Below, one piece after another: positions 32,926 through 41,153 of a DNA stretch of 44,396 nt. Under the pieces are notes generated by a model. The model was not told where the DNA came from and made no database searches. It saw only the letters and a list, made by a program, of their open reading frames with translations. Every line of letters begins with the position of its first letter. Within the stretch, counting starts at the first letter, position 1. Source of the stretch: a virus; the IMG/VR virus record IMGVR_UViG_3300045738_002455, positions 1-44,396 of that record. One strand, written 5' to 3'. The position numbers were made by a program, and so were the translations under genes.

Positions 32926-32982
32926 TGCTTTTCCTGTATTCGTTTTGCTACCGAAGTGCAAAAGTACATCGCTAGTTCTCAT
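32782..32982 (-). CDS. cro: Cro-like repressor
   Basis: The 66-residue protein matches Cro/YdaS-type regulators: MRTSDVLLHFGSKTNTGKALGISKAAISQWGENVPQLRAYQIEKIT, a helix-turn-helix at about residues 15-38. Cro turns down CI and early transcription during lytic growth. It is divergent from the CI gene with operators between. The basic tail (KEHKKAS) is typical. Start ATG 32982 follows AAAAAGGC. Confidence 0.85.
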   Translation of the reverse strand: MRTSDVLLHFGSKTNTGKALGISKAAISQWGENVPQLRAYQIEKITGGELKCDPSFTPFKEHKKAS

Positions 32983-33001
32983 TTTTATTGCCTTTTTAAT
33001 T

Positions 33002-33055
33002 ATCTGCGCACAGATGTTAAGAACTCTTTACTTCAAAGTCAATAAAAATTGACTT
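33002..33055. promoter_or_regulatory. Early switch: PR promoter and CI/Cro operators
   Basis: AAGTCAA-6-TTGACTT (33036-33055) is a perfect inverted repeat; ATCTG-CGCA-CAGAT (33002-33015) is a second. On the minus strand TTGACT (33042-33037), a 17-base spacer and TAACAT (33019-33014) form the cro promoter, with -35 inside the first operator. The cI start is 25 bases from the operator and has little upstream ribosome-binding sequence, so its mRNA may be nearly leaderless. Confidence 0.7.
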
Positions 33056-33079
33056 AAATAAGGTTAAGATAGCTAAACT

Positions 33080-33895
33080 ATGATGAATGAAACAATAAAA
33101 TCCAGACGAAAAGAGCTAAAACTCACACAATTGAAAGTCGCTGAGTATATTGGTGTCTCTAAGGCTACCGTTTCCCAATGGGAAAAAGGTGACACGTCAC
33201 CTAATGGTAAAAACTTAATTAAACTACTTGATGTATTGCAGACGAATTATAAAGAATTGATTGAGGGTCTAGTACCTGTGTCAGGATCAACTAATCAAGG
33301 TAAATCATCTTCTGGTATATATACAATTTCAGATGAGGTAAAAGAGGTTCGTAATATCAATGAATTACCTTTGTCTTATAATAAGCTAGATATAGACGCG
33401 CCTAGCAACTACCAAAGTAATGCTGAACTTATCGGCGGTATGGAGCCGTGGAGTAGTAGGACAGAATTACCTGATTACGAGGTTGAAATACCTTTTTTCA
33501 CTGAGATTGAACTAGCAGCAGGCAACGGAATGATTGACGCACAAGAACATAATGGTTTTAAGTTAAGGTTCGCCCGCTCTACCTTGAAAAAGCAAGGTGT
33601 TGATGCTGCAAATGCGGCTTGCGTAAAAGTATCAGGAAACAGTATGGAACCAGTATTACCGGACGGCTCTACCATTGGAGTTGACATAGCGAAAACCGAT
33701 ATAGTTGACGGAAAAATGTTTGCGTTGGACCATGATGGAATGCTTAGGGTGAAGACTTTGTATAAAGTACCTGGCGGTGGCATTCGTTTAAAGAGCTTTA
33801 ATTCTGATGAACACCCTGATGAAATTTATGACAAAGACGAATCTAAACTTATACGCATTATAGGCAAGGTTTTCTGGTATTCAGTTTTATTATAA
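33080..33895 (+). CDS. cI: CI-type repressor with S24 peptidase domain
   Basis: The 271-residue repressor maintains lysogeny. Residues 5-60 form an XRE helix-turn-helix (RRKELKLTQLKVAEYIGVSKATVSQWEKG). The C-terminal LexA/S24 domain has the Ala147-Gly148 cleavage site (ELAAGNG), Ser188 (GNSMEP) and Lys225 (LRVKTL), so RecA-stimulated self-cleavage and SOS induction are expected. It is divergent from cro. The first two codons are both ATG. Confidence 0.93.
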   Translation: MMNETIKSRRKELKLTQLKVAEYIGVSKATVSQWEKGDTSPNGKNLIKLLDVLQTNYKELIEGLVPVSGSTNQGKSSSGIYTISDEVKEVRNINELPLSYNKLDIDAPSNYQSNAELIGGMEPWSSRTELPDYEVEIPFFTEIELAAGNGMIDAQEHNGFKLRFARSTLKKQGVDAANAACVKVSGNSMEPVLPDGSTIGVDIAKTDIVDGKMFALDHDGMLRVKTLYKVPGGGIRLKSFNSDEHPDEIYDKDESKLIRIIGKVFWYSVLL

Positions 33896-33937
33896 AACAA
33901 AATTTTCTGTATTATGTAATTTTACAATCAAAGGAAT

Positions 33938-34810
33938 ATGATGATTAAATTAACACCCCTCTTACTTGTGATCTTTTTAACTGGCTGTTTTGGACCGTCA
34001 ACATTAGATACAACCAATAAAGACACGATCAAATCAACTATAGAAAAAATAAATGAATCACTGCCAATTAATAAAAAAGAGCAGCTATCTAAAGCCATAA
34101 GTTACTATAGCTTAGGTGGTTCGAAGGGTGTTGCAACTATGCTTAAAAATGCCTTCAACAATAAAAGAAGTGCAAATACAACTGATGCTCTTTTTATAGA
34201 AAACCTCCATCCATTGCATGGTAAAACTGCTGATGAAATTTTAGCTTTATATAAAAAACAGCTTACTGCAGATAAAATTGAAAAAGAAGAAAGATCTAAA
34301 GTACGCAAATTAAGTGAGGAAGCTGAAACCTTTTTAACTAGTAATAAATTTAAAGAAGCATTAAGTAAATATAAAGATATGTCTTTGTTAAAGTCTGGTA
34401 TAAAAGCTTCTGAAGAAGGTATTGCAAAAATCAATTTACAGATAAAATCATTTGAAGAAAAAGCAAATTATATAGAAAAAATCAAAGTCACAGAGTTTAT
34501 ATCTACCAGAATAGACACCTATACTAAAAAAGGGGTAGCCGCTGTACGCATTGGCTTGAAAAACACCGGCATTAGATCGTTAGATAAAGTAAAAGTTACT
34601 GTTTATTTTCAAGATAAAAATGGCAACAACATTTATGAGCAAGACTTTAATCCTGTTCTAGTTTCCAAATACACCAGAGAAAAACCTTTAAAGCCAGGCT
34701 ACTCATATGAAATGGAAAAAAATAATTACAAAATAATAAAAGCGCCTTTAACTGACTGGAGTGAAGGAAAGGCAACCATGAAAATAGTAGATATATCATT
34801 TAGCAACTAA
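33938..34810 (+). CDS. Prophage-encoded lipoprotein (DUF6694-like)
   Basis: The 290-residue product has a lipoprotein signal: MMIKLTPLLLVIFLTGC with lipobox LTGC, so it would be anchored to a membrane after export. Then comes TLDTTNKDTIKSTIEKINESLP, close to the DUF6694 pattern, a helical middle, and a beta-rich C-terminal domain (FISTRIDTYTKKGVAAVRIGLKNTGIRSLDKVKVTVYFQDKNG). It lies 42 bases after cI on the same strand and ends in its own terminator, so it is likely expressed in the lysogen as a moron. Surface modification or exclusion is inferred. Confidence 0.75.
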   Translation: MMIKLTPLLLVIFLTGCFGPSTLDTTNKDTIKSTIEKINESLPINKKEQLSKAISYYSLGGSKGVATMLKNAFNNKRSANTTDALFIENLHPLHGKTADEILALYKKQLTADKIEKEERSKVRKLSEEAETFLTSNKFKEALSKYKDMSLLKSGIKASEEGIAKINLQIKSFEEKANYIEKIKVTEFISTRIDTYTKKGVAAVRIGLKNTGIRSLDKVKVTVYFQDKNGNNIYEQDFNPVLVSKYTREKPLKPGYSYEMEKNNYKIIKAPLTDWSEGKATMKIVDISFSN

Positions 34811-34839
34811 AACAACAGCGCTCACCCAGTAAATAAAAG

Positions 34840-34861
34840 CCACCATCTCGGTGGTTTTTTT
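34840..34861 (+). terminator. Terminator of the cI-lipoprotein operon
   Basis: CCACC, loop ATCTC, GGTGG and seven T form a rho-independent terminator 30 bases after the lipoprotein stop. Confidence 0.85.
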
Positions 34862-34919
34862 ATGCCTAAAATTTACAAAATCAAGATTTATAAACAATTC
34901 AACAATAAAAAATCAATTT

Positions 34920-34977
34920 AACTTAACTTTTTACTTGATATTAAAGTAAAGATAACTTAACCTTTGTAAAAGTTAAG
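34920..34977 (+). promoter_or_regulatory. Control region of the plus-strand operon
   Basis: TTTACTT-7-AAGTAAA (34930-34950) is an inverted repeat. It is flanked by direct repeats of AACTTAAC (34920-34927 and 34954-34961) and CTTAAC/GTTAAG (34956-34961/34972-34977). TTGATA (34935-34940) with TAACCT 17 bases on could be the promoter. The arrangement suggests a repressor-controlled start for 35007-40947. Confidence 0.5.
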
Positions 34978-35006
34978 CATTGGCAATTACAAAACGGAAT
35001 TAAATT

Positions 35007-35432
35007 ATGAGATCCAGCATGCAAACAACAAGAACAGATACGGGTTATCAACTCGATAACATGCAAGTTGATGCAAAACCTTATTCCATATTGCCAACAC
35101 AGCAAGCGAGAACTCTACTTTTTATAGCTCAAGGATTACCGCAGAAATTCATTGCGCAATCAATGGGCGTAAAACTGTGCACTGTTAAAAAGTCTTGTAA
35201 TGATTTGAGCTTTAAATTTCACACTCAAAGCATGCGTGAAACAGTTCACAAAGCTATTAAACAAGGTGTGCTTCGTTACTCATTTTGCTTGGTGCTGTGC
35301 TTATTAAGTGGCTTGAATGAAGATTTAACGCGTAGCTTTAGGAGTGTTAGAAGCACTAGAACAACACGCACAACACGAAGCGGCAGAACGCGCAGGTTAA
35401 CCAGCTTACAAGCTGACTTTTTAAACTGTTAA
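35007..35432 (+). CDS. LuxR/GerE-type helix-turn-helix protein
   Basis: Residues about 28-90 of this 141-residue protein match a GerE helix-turn-helix: LPTQQARTLLFIAQGLPQKFIAQSMGVKLCTVKKSCNDLSFKF. There is no receiver or ligand domain. A hydrophobic stretch (RYSFCLVLCLLSGL) follows, then a very basic Thr/Arg tail (RSTRTTRTTRSGRTRR) that may bind nucleic acid. As the first gene of the plus-strand operon it is a likely regulator. Ribosome-binding site: GGAATTAAATT. Confidence 0.72.
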   Translation: MRSSMQTTRTDTGYQLDNMQVDAKPYSILPTQQARTLLFIAQGLPQKFIAQSMGVKLCTVKKSCNDLSFKFHTQSMRETVHKAIKQGVLRYSFCLVLCLLSGLNEDLTRSFRSVRSTRTTRTTRSGRTRRLTSLQADFLNC

Positions 35433-35471
35433 AAGCAATCGTACTAATATATTTATATTAAGGAACCAACA

Positions 35472-36197
35472 ATGCTCACATCTGGACAGAAACATCACAA
35501 GAAATTTGCCGTAAGTAATTTAGATAACGCTACGTTATCTGTAGCCCGTTGCGAACTAAGCAATCTAACTGACTGCATTTCAGAAGGGCTTTCTATTGGT
35601 GTTAGTCATATCGGTGGAGACTTTTGTCACTCAGTGATAACAATCCATAAAGTAGCACTCGATAAAAGTTACTGCGTCACGGTTATGAATGTGATTATTG
35701 GTTGGGATATGAAAAACACGATACATCAATTTAAAGAAGCCATTTTAATGGCTAGAAAAATAATTTGTGACCATAACAAACTGTTAAATATATCCAGCTG
35801 CAATGCTCAAACTGCAGCACATAAACAAAATCAAGCGATCGCGCTATTCAACGAGCAGAACCAACCCTTTAGCACAGCAAATTCAAAGCTAGTGTTAGAG
35901 GAAGTTAACGGATTATTCAACGATGCAAGAAACATAAAGCATAGCACTATCGAATTAAACCAAACGCAAACTAGCGAAGGCATGGAAGCCTACCCCTTTC
36001 AGCAACTATCAATTACTGAATCAATCAGCGCATTTAATTACGTTCAATCAAGCGTGAATTATGGTGATTATCAGCCGTTAAATCTGTGGCCAAGCGCAAT
36101 CGACAGAGAAAAATCAACAGGCCTTAACATGGTTTGTCAAAAACTAGCTGAAGCTGAATTATACATTTCATTGTTGCTAGCAGAAAAAGCAGCTTAA
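35472..36197 (+). CDS. Hypothetical protein
   Basis: The 241-residue product has no recognised domain. The N-terminal 110 residues are mixed alpha/beta with five Cys; the C-terminal half is polar and rich in Gln and Asn, ending with a helix (AEAELYISLLLAEKAA). Start ATG 35472 follows AAGGAACCAACA. It belongs to the plus-strand operon of unknown-function phage genes. Confidence 0.65.
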   Translation: MLTSGQKHHKKFAVSNLDNATLSVARCELSNLTDCISEGLSIGVSHIGGDFCHSVITIHKVALDKSYCVTVMNVIIGWDMKNTIHQFKEAILMARKIICDHNKLLNISSCNAQTAAHKQNQAIALFNEQNQPFSTANSKLVLEEVNGLFNDARNIKHSTIELNQTQTSEGMEAYPFQQLSITESISAFNYVQSSVNYGDYQPLNLWPSAIDREKSTGLNMVCQKLAEAELYISLLLAEKAA

Positions 36198-36211
36198 CCA
36201 GTTCCACCAAT

Positions 36212-36241
36212 GCGGCACTTGTTTACTCCGGCAAGTGCCGC
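36212..36241 (+). promoter_or_regulatory. Intergenic hairpin
   Basis: GCGGCACTTG and CAAGTGCCGC pair perfectly over 10 bp around a 10-base loop, without a T-run. Similar hairpins are found in other gaps of this operon (38194-38210, 39945-39960, 40243-40263), so they may be processing or stabilising elements. Confidence 0.6.
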
Positions 36242-36275
36242 CCCTTACGGGCTAAATTAATTTTAAGGCAATAAA

Positions 36276-36974
36276 ATGAAAGAATTACAAGAGATAATGA
36301 ACGCAAAGGTTTTAGAAATGGCTAACGCTGGCACCATTCAAAAAAGTATTGAAGATAAAGTAGAGGCAGCTATCCAGTCAGCAATCAACGATCAGTTTAA
36401 ATCTTATGGTGATGTTACCAAGCAAATAGGCGAACTCTTAACAAAAAAACTTAAGATAGACGCCAAAAACTTCGATATCCCAACATACAACGAAGTTTTA
36501 AGCAAAGCCGTTAATCAGAAGGTAAATGAATTTTTTGAAACGAAAGCAGCAAGCCGAATGATGCAAACAATGGATAAACTTTTCGCTCCATTGCCGGAAG
36601 AAATGACCCTGAAAACTTTCGTTGAAACAATATGCAATCATTGGAAAACAGATGAACCATGGGATGCTGATGATATTGATGATTACGCAACTGTTGAGTT
36701 TGAAAAATCAGATTATAGCGGTTACAACCTTAAAATGTGGAAGCAAAAAGAGTCTTCCGGCCTATATTCATCAAGTAGAACTAATTCAGAAGATATTCAT
36801 TTATACATATCTGAAAAAGGCGAAATCAGATTGCGCCACACCTGGAACCCTACAATATTACGTGATGAAGACAGCTTTATTGTTAAGGCTTATGCATCAA
36901 GCGTCACATTAACTGACTTGACTGACTTTGATAGCGACGATTGCGATCTGACACTAAAAGACAGCGAATATTAA
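36276..36974 (+). CDS. Hypothetical phage protein
   Basis: The 232-residue protein has a helical N-terminal half (KELQEIMNAKVLEMANAGTIQKSIEDKVEAAIQSAIND) and a C-terminal part with acidic clusters (DAD-DIDDYATVEFE, DSDDCDLTLKD) and beta segments. I recall this N-terminal pattern from enterobacterial prophages too, without a known role. Start follows AAGGCAATAAA. No membrane or catalytic motif. Confidence 0.68.
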   Translation: MKELQEIMNAKVLEMANAGTIQKSIEDKVEAAIQSAINDQFKSYGDVTKQIGELLTKKLKIDAKNFDIPTYNEVLSKAVNQKVNEFFETKAASRMMQTMDKLFAPLPEEMTLKTFVETICNHWKTDEPWDADDIDDYATVEFEKSDYSGYNLKMWKQKESSGLYSSSRTNSEDIHLYISEKGEIRLRHTWNPTILRDEDSFIVKAYASSVTLTDLTDFDSDDCDLTLKDSEY

Positions 36975-37010
36975 TCAAGCAACAAAATTAATTTACAGGA
37001 AAATAATAAA

Positions 37011-38183
37011 ATGAAAAATATCCAAGTGTTTCAAACAGAATTACCAGTAATCGCAGTAATTGAAGAAAAATTATTACAAGAAGAAGGTTTAATGTTTTCA
37101 CCGTTACTCGAAAGTCAATCAGCAAAGTTTGGTTTTAACCATCTAGAGCCGTTAGTTAAATTAAGTAATGGCTATAAAATAAATTTCGTCTTTAGTTGGA
37201 AAAAACTTCCTATGCTAGCGATAGACGAAGAAGCAGCTCGCAGAGTTCAAGTGACGCTTGAAGAATATGATTATTTGATTGGTGATGAAGATGCTATCGA
37301 GTCACTAACTGAAGGCATGGTATCAAGTGTTCTCGCTGAATATTGCGCTAAAGTATTACCTGAAACCGTTCACTTCAGCGCTTACTATCACACTAAAAAT
37401 GAAAAGTTCATTGTTGATGCAAAAGAAGATTTCGCCAAGCGCGCTATTGGTATGGTTTGCCAGTTGCTGGGGTCAATTGAAACGACAACTTTGCATTGTA
37501 GCGGCATATCAAACTCATTAACCACTAACCTTTTAGCTAGCATGGAAAACGAACAAGAGCGCTTAAATGGCTTAACCTTTGCTGGTTTTAATACTGGTGA
37601 CTTATTGGTCCTGACTAATAAAAACAAAGATGTTGCACGTTTTAAGGGCGATTACCCTTTAGATAATGTAAAAGAGCTCTTAGCCGATGGTTATGAAGTT
37701 AAGCAAATTAACTTATCAAAAGATGGTATAGCATTTACGCTAACTGAAAAATTCAAAATAAAACAAATAAAATCTACTTTTGACATTGATGATCATGAAT
37801 CATTAAGTGATGTAAACGATTTTAGATTACACCATGAAGCGGTAGAGCTTGAATTGATAGTTGCTCATTGCGATACGTTGAAAGCTTTCTTTGATCAAGG
37901 TCAAGATGATGAAGCCACTAGTGCGCCTATCAATACTAATCAAGCACCAGTAACCAGCAAGCAGAAAACAACCGAAGATAGCGCCAATGAATTTAATGAC
38001 TTTCTTTACGATGATGTTGTCGAGTTCGTCATTGAAACACAACGCGCTTCAATCTCAAGCATTCAACGCAAGTTCAGAATTGGCTATAACCGAGCAGCTG
38101 CATTAGTTGAACAACTCGAAGTAAACGACATTATTTCTGAGCCTGGTCACAATGGCGCAAGAGAAGTGCTAGCTGCAGCGTAA
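37011..38183 (+). CDS. RdgC-like protein fused to an FtsK gamma domain
   Basis: Residues 1 to about 300 follow the RdgC pattern ([51 protein letters not shown]; a C-terminal [18 protein letters not shown]). RdgC is a ring-shaped DNA-binding protein that limits RecA loading. A polar linker (about 305-327) leads to residues 328-390 ([50 protein letters not shown]), a clear FtsK gamma winged helix. In FtsK that domain reads the KOPS sequence and activates XerCD. The motor domain is absent. The pairing suggests sequence-guided binding to the host chromosome or phage DNA. Both domain matches are by pattern. Confidence 0.8.
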   Translation: MKNIQVFQTELPVIAVIEEKLLQEEGLMFSPLLESQSAKFGFNHLEPLVKLSNGYKINFVFSWKKLPMLAIDEEAARRVQVTLEEYDYLIGDEDAIESLTEGMVSSVLAEYCAKVLPETVHFSAYYHTKNEKFIVDAKEDFAKRAIGMVCQLLGSIETTTLHCSGISNSLTTNLLASMENEQERLNGLTFAGFNTGDLLVLTNKNKDVARFKGDYPLDNVKELLADGYEVKQINLSKDGIAFTLTEKFKIKQIKSTFDIDDHESLSDVNDFRLHHEAVELELIVAHCDTLKAFFDQGQDDEATSAPINTNQAPVTSKQKTTEDSANEFNDFLYDDVVEFVIETQRASISSIQRKFRIGYNRAAALVEQLEVNDIISEPGHNGAREVLAAA

Positions 38184-38193
38184 ACAATTAACC

Positions 38194-38210
38194 GGCACCG
38201 CACAGGTGCC
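38194..38210 (+). promoter_or_regulatory. Intergenic hairpin
   Basis: GGCACC and GGTGCC form a 6-bp stem with a 5-base loop between the RdgC-like and coiled-coil genes. No terminator tail follows. Confidence 0.45.
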
Positions 38211-38245
38211 ACAACCTTTATATAATAATTCTTGGTGGAGTAATT

Positions 38246-39088
38246 ATGCAAACTCAACAAATAGCACAAGTAGAACAAGCCTTACCGTTGGCTGATGCTA
38301 TCAATCAACTAATCGCCTCTTATGAAGCTGACGCGCAAGAGTCGAATAAGTTAGTCGATGAAATAGTAAGTTCAGAGCAAGAAAATACATTTTTAAAACT
38401 TCAGCTATCAAACATGAAAAATCGTTTAAATGAAGTGATAGATGAAAACGAGCAGCTAGTTAACGCGAGAAAACGTGATGAAGCCAAAGAAAAAGATTTT
38501 AACAAGAAAGCGCAAATGGTTTCTGACAACGCAGCTCAGCACATGCAAATGCTTGAACAAGCCAAACGTGAAAAAGCCCAAATTGCACTAAAACTTGATA
38601 ATGCCATGCTCACAATTGCCTCATATAAAGATATGGGCTCACCTAAAAAAATCCGTGAACAGCGCAAAGATTATCAGGAACGTATAGCTAATGATTTGAA
38701 AGCTAAAAAAGCACATAAAGCTGAAGTTAAAAAATACCGCCAGGCGTTAGAGCTTGCAGAAAAATCTGTTATCGCAATGAAAAAAGAAGTGCAACAAATT
38801 GATGTAACACCTAAGTATTACAAAAATGGTGATCATCTATCTGTTTATCCACTAACAATGCACATTCAAAAGCGAGGCATGAAAAAAGATCAGTTCGTCA
38901 TTGATTATAAAAACGATGATGGTCGTGGCTGTTTAATGTCACTTGATGAAAATGGCGATTTAGTGATGGGTTCAATGCCAATCAAACCTAAAAAAGAAAC
39001 GAAAGAACTCGCTACGCAATTGCTTCGCAAAATAGCAGCAAACAACAACGTAGTTACGTATGACGATTTATTAGTGCTGGGTGGTTAA
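38246..39088 (+). CDS. Coiled-coil phage protein
   Basis: The 280-residue protein is almost all coiled coil from residue 20 to 190 (ESNKLVDEIVSSEQENTFLKLQLSNMKNRLNEVIDENEQLV, and QRKDYQERIANDLKAKKAHKAEVKKYRQALELAEK). A small C-terminal beta-domain (HLSVYPLTMHIQKRGMKKDQFVIDYKNDDGRGCLMSLDENG) follows. No known function; a scaffold or binding partner for DNA-metabolism proteins is possible. Start ATG 38246 follows GGTGGAGTAATT. Confidence 0.65.
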   Translation: MQTQQIAQVEQALPLADAINQLIASYEADAQESNKLVDEIVSSEQENTFLKLQLSNMKNRLNEVIDENEQLVNARKRDEAKEKDFNKKAQMVSDNAAQHMQMLEQAKREKAQIALKLDNAMLTIASYKDMGSPKKIREQRKDYQERIANDLKAKKAHKAEVKKYRQALELAEKSVIAMKKEVQQIDVTPKYYKNGDHLSVYPLTMHIQKRGMKKDQFVIDYKNDDGRGCLMSLDENGDLVMGSMPIKPKKETKELATQLLRKIAANNNVVTYDDLLVLGG

Positions 39089-39089
39089 G

Positions 39090-39683
39090 ATGGCAATTCT
39101 AGTTAAAAGCACAACCAAGGCCAACGAGAAGAACCGTTGGGGAACTACCTGGCGCTGTAATAATCACGCTGCAGCTTTAACTGGTCATGCGTTTATCCTT
39201 GATGCTTGTGCCGAAAAAGAAACAGCTAAGTGCGCAAACTTCATTAGCCCTGAAGAAGATTCATTGACCGTTGATTGGGTTAATCGCCTGTCAACGATAG
39301 AGCGAAGTATTAGCAAAATAGAAGCTGTTCGCCTTCCGTTTAGACAATCAGCTATCTGGTGTAACCCACCCTTTGATAACAAACTTGATTTTATTAATGA
39401 ATGTTATCGGTACAGTAAGCAAGGAATAACAAGTGTGATGTTATTGCCATGGGAGCGCACGACCGGTTGGTGGCGTGACAATATCAACAATAAGGCAAGT
39501 CGCGTTTTTGTACCTGATGGCCGCTACCCTTTTCTTGATGTAGATGGCGTAACGCAAAAGTCTGGTGTTAATTTCTCAAGTTGTTTCGTCGAATTTTCGC
39601 CTCGTCACTTTAATATCACTGAATACGTTGATTTTGTTCGCAGTGATTTAGATAGAAAAGTTGTTTTAGGGAGATCTACATAA
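39090..39683 (+). CDS. Phage N6-adenine methyltransferase (Dam-like)
   Basis: The 197-residue enzyme belongs to the phage DNA N6-adenine methyltransferase group (PF05869 type). Motif I is FILDACAEKETAKC and motif IV is NPPF in IWCNPPFDNKLDF (residues 92-95 from this start). The ending GRYPFLDVDGVTQKSGVNFSSCFVEFSP is characteristic. It would methylate adenines, possibly protecting phage DNA or affecting regulation. ATG 39090 is chosen over GTG 39081, which overlaps the previous stop. Confidence 0.88.
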   Translation: MAILVKSTTKANEKNRWGTTWRCNNHAAALTGHAFILDACAEKETAKCANFISPEEDSLTVDWVNRLSTIERSISKIEAVRLPFRQSAIWCNPPFDNKLDFINECYRYSKQGITSVMLLPWERTTGWWRDNINNKASRVFVPDGRYPFLDVDGVTQKSGVNFSSCFVEFSPRHFNITEYVDFVRSDLDRKVVLGRST

Positions 39684-39934
39684 TGCCACAAGTTAGCGTT
39701 CGCATAGATGAAGTTATTGAAGTTGATGTTGATTTAGACGAACTAGAAACATCTGATTTATTAGAGGAATTACGTTCTAGAAAAGTAAACATTCCATTTG
39801 CTGTAGCTGATGAATATGAAATAAGAAACTTAGCCGAAAAATTTCGCTATGCACTGTACCGCAACGATACGGAAGCAATGATTGATTCGGCAAAAGATTA
39901 CTTTGACTGTGTTCATGATATGCGCAGCTTTTAA
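39683..39934 (+). CDS. Hypothetical acidic protein
   Basis: The 83-residue acidic protein (EVIEVDVDLDELETSDLLEEL) overlaps the methylase stop as TAATG. A helical C-terminal half with SAKDYFDCVHDM follows. No recognised family; it may be a partner of the methylase by coupling. Confidence 0.62.
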   Translation: MPQVSVRIDEVIEVDVDLDELETSDLLEELRSRKVNIPFAVADEYEIRNLAEKFRYALYRNDTEAMIDSAKDYFDCVHDMRSF

Positions 39935-39944
39935 CCTTACAAAC

Positions 39945-39960
39945 AGCGGTTAAAACCGCT
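39945..39960 (+). promoter_or_regulatory. Intergenic hairpin
   Basis: AGCGGTT and AACCGCT pair perfectly around AA. It is one of four hairpins between genes of the plus-strand operon. Confidence 0.5.
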
Positions 39961-40035
39961 AGGAACGAAGTGACGCAGACTGTTTTAATCCGACTGATTT
40001 GCGTTGTTAGCAGGATTTTTTTAAGGAATATAAAA

Positions 40036-40221
40036 ATGACCTACGACAATGATTATGTAGAAGCGCTGAAAGAACAGGCAGATTTAATGGCTCATCATTT
40101 ACAGGTGGTTGTTGAGCAATCTAAATGCAAAGGAAACTTAAGCAGAGAAGTAGTTATAACTAATGCAGATCAAGCAGTTGATAATTATTTCGCTATGCAG
40201 CAGAGATTTAACAGCGATTAA
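40036..40221 (+). CDS. Small hypothetical helical protein
   Basis: The start at ATG 40036 (MTYDNDYVEALKEQ) follows AAGGAATATAAAA; the longer frame from 39970 has no good site and crosses the hairpin region. The 61-residue helical product has no known motif. Confidence 0.6.
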   Translation: MTYDNDYVEALKEQADLMAHHLQVVVEQSKCKGNLSREVVITNADQAVDNYFAMQQRFNSD

Positions 40222-40242
40222 TTCTGCTAACCTTTTAAATAA

Positions 40243-40263
40243 CGGGCAACTGTAAGTTGTCCC
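40243..40263 (+). promoter_or_regulatory. Intergenic hairpin
   Basis: GGGCAACT and AGTTG-CCC (one bulged T) form a stem around GTA between two small genes. Confidence 0.45.
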
Positions 40264-40324
40264 TGTTTATTTTGTTGTTAGTTTTGCTGACAGCACTTAA
40301 CGATTAACAAGAAAGGATGAAATA

Positions 40325-40495
40325 ATGAACTACATAGTAATTGTGGGGTGTAAGAATCCATACACAGCAAAGCCTTTTACACTGGCTGATGACGTTGAAA
40401 ATGATGTTTATTCTGATTTACGAAGTGCACAAGCATTAGCTGATCAGTTGGACGATGTAGAAGGTGATGGGTATGCAAGGGTGGTGGTATTATGA
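40325..40495 (+). CDS. Small hypothetical protein (56 aa)
   Basis: A 56-codon frame begins at ATG 40325 behind AAGAAAGGATGAAATA, a good ribosome-binding site. It reads MNYIVIVGCKNPYTAKPF and later SDLRSAQALADQLDDV, and stops as ATGA on the next gene. The coupling supports a real gene. No family known. Confidence 0.6.
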   Translation: MNYIVIVGCKNPYTAKPFTLADDVENDVYSDLRSAQALADQLDDVEGDGYARVVVL

Positions 40496-40947
40496 AATTT
40501 ACAGCGCAAGAATTAACAGAGTGGGAAAATCATCAAGACGCAGGCACTAGCGGTTGGATACCTGCGAGATCTGATGGTTGGAAAATAGAAGGTTTATTTA
40601 ACCGAATTAGCAACGCTTGGAAAGTGATTACTGGTGATTATGATGTGGTCGACTGGTACTCCTTTAGAAAAACAGAAAAGCGAACAATATCAGTTGTTGT
40701 ACCCAGTGAGTTGCACCGTGATACAGTAAATCTTCTTTGGCAGTTTTCATCTGCAATGGCTGAGAAATTAAGAAAGTCAGAAATAAAATATGGATATGCA
40801 AATAAATGGAAAAATCAAGAATGGGCTGACGAGTGTAGAAATTCTTTACTACAGCACATTAAAAAAGGAGATCCGTTAGATGTTGCTAACTACTGTGCGT
40901 TTCTTTGGTACTTAAAAGAGCCTACATGCAACCCGAACACGGAATAA
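40492..40947 (+). CDS. MazG-like dATP/dGTP diphosphohydrolase-type protein
   Basis: The C-terminal half (residues about 75-147) has VNLLWQFSSAMAEKLRKSEIKYGYANKWKN and LLQHIKKGDPLDVANYCAFLWYL, the pattern of DUF550/MazZ-type phage proteins: a helical alpha-NTP-PPase fold with KYG, GDP-DVA and CAFLW motifs. Such enzymes hydrolyse dATP or dGTP. The 151-residue protein has a variable N-terminus. No purine-Z synthesis gene is present, so a simple nucleotide-pool role is more likely. Confidence 0.6.
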   Translation: MKFTAQELTEWENHQDAGTSGWIPARSDGWKIEGLFNRISNAWKVITGDYDVVDWYSFRKTEKRTISVVVPSELHRDTVNLLWQFSSAMAEKLRKSEIKYGYANKWKNQEWADECRNSLLQHIKKGDPLDVANYCAFLWYLKEPTCNPNTE

Positions 40948-41153
40948 CAAAAGCAAACTAACACTTAATACACGCGCAAATTGCCTCATTTCTACAATAT
41001 AAAATATAACAATATCAAACATATTGCGATATTTTCGCGGAAAGAATGCAAAAAACACGTATCACTCAAAATATCAATTTGGTAGCAGTGTTATAAAAAA
41101 AGTAATTTAATTTACATAAAAGTAATAATTCTTATATAAGAAGGTAAACGATA
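40948..41153. promoter_or_regulatory. AT-rich gap with promoter for the next gene
   Basis: TTTACA (41111-41116), a 16-base gap and TATATA (41133-41138) make a good promoter 16 bases ahead of the 41154 start. The rest of the 206-base gap holds no gene. Confidence 0.6.

Noticed and set aside
36622-36912. 96-residue plus-strand ORF inside the 36276 gene
   Set aside because: It overlaps a longer, well-initiated frame and has no recognisable features.
40492-40947. Z-genome (2-aminoadenine) system suggested by the MazZ-like protein
   Set aside because: No PurZ, DatZ or DpoZ-type genes are present in the window.
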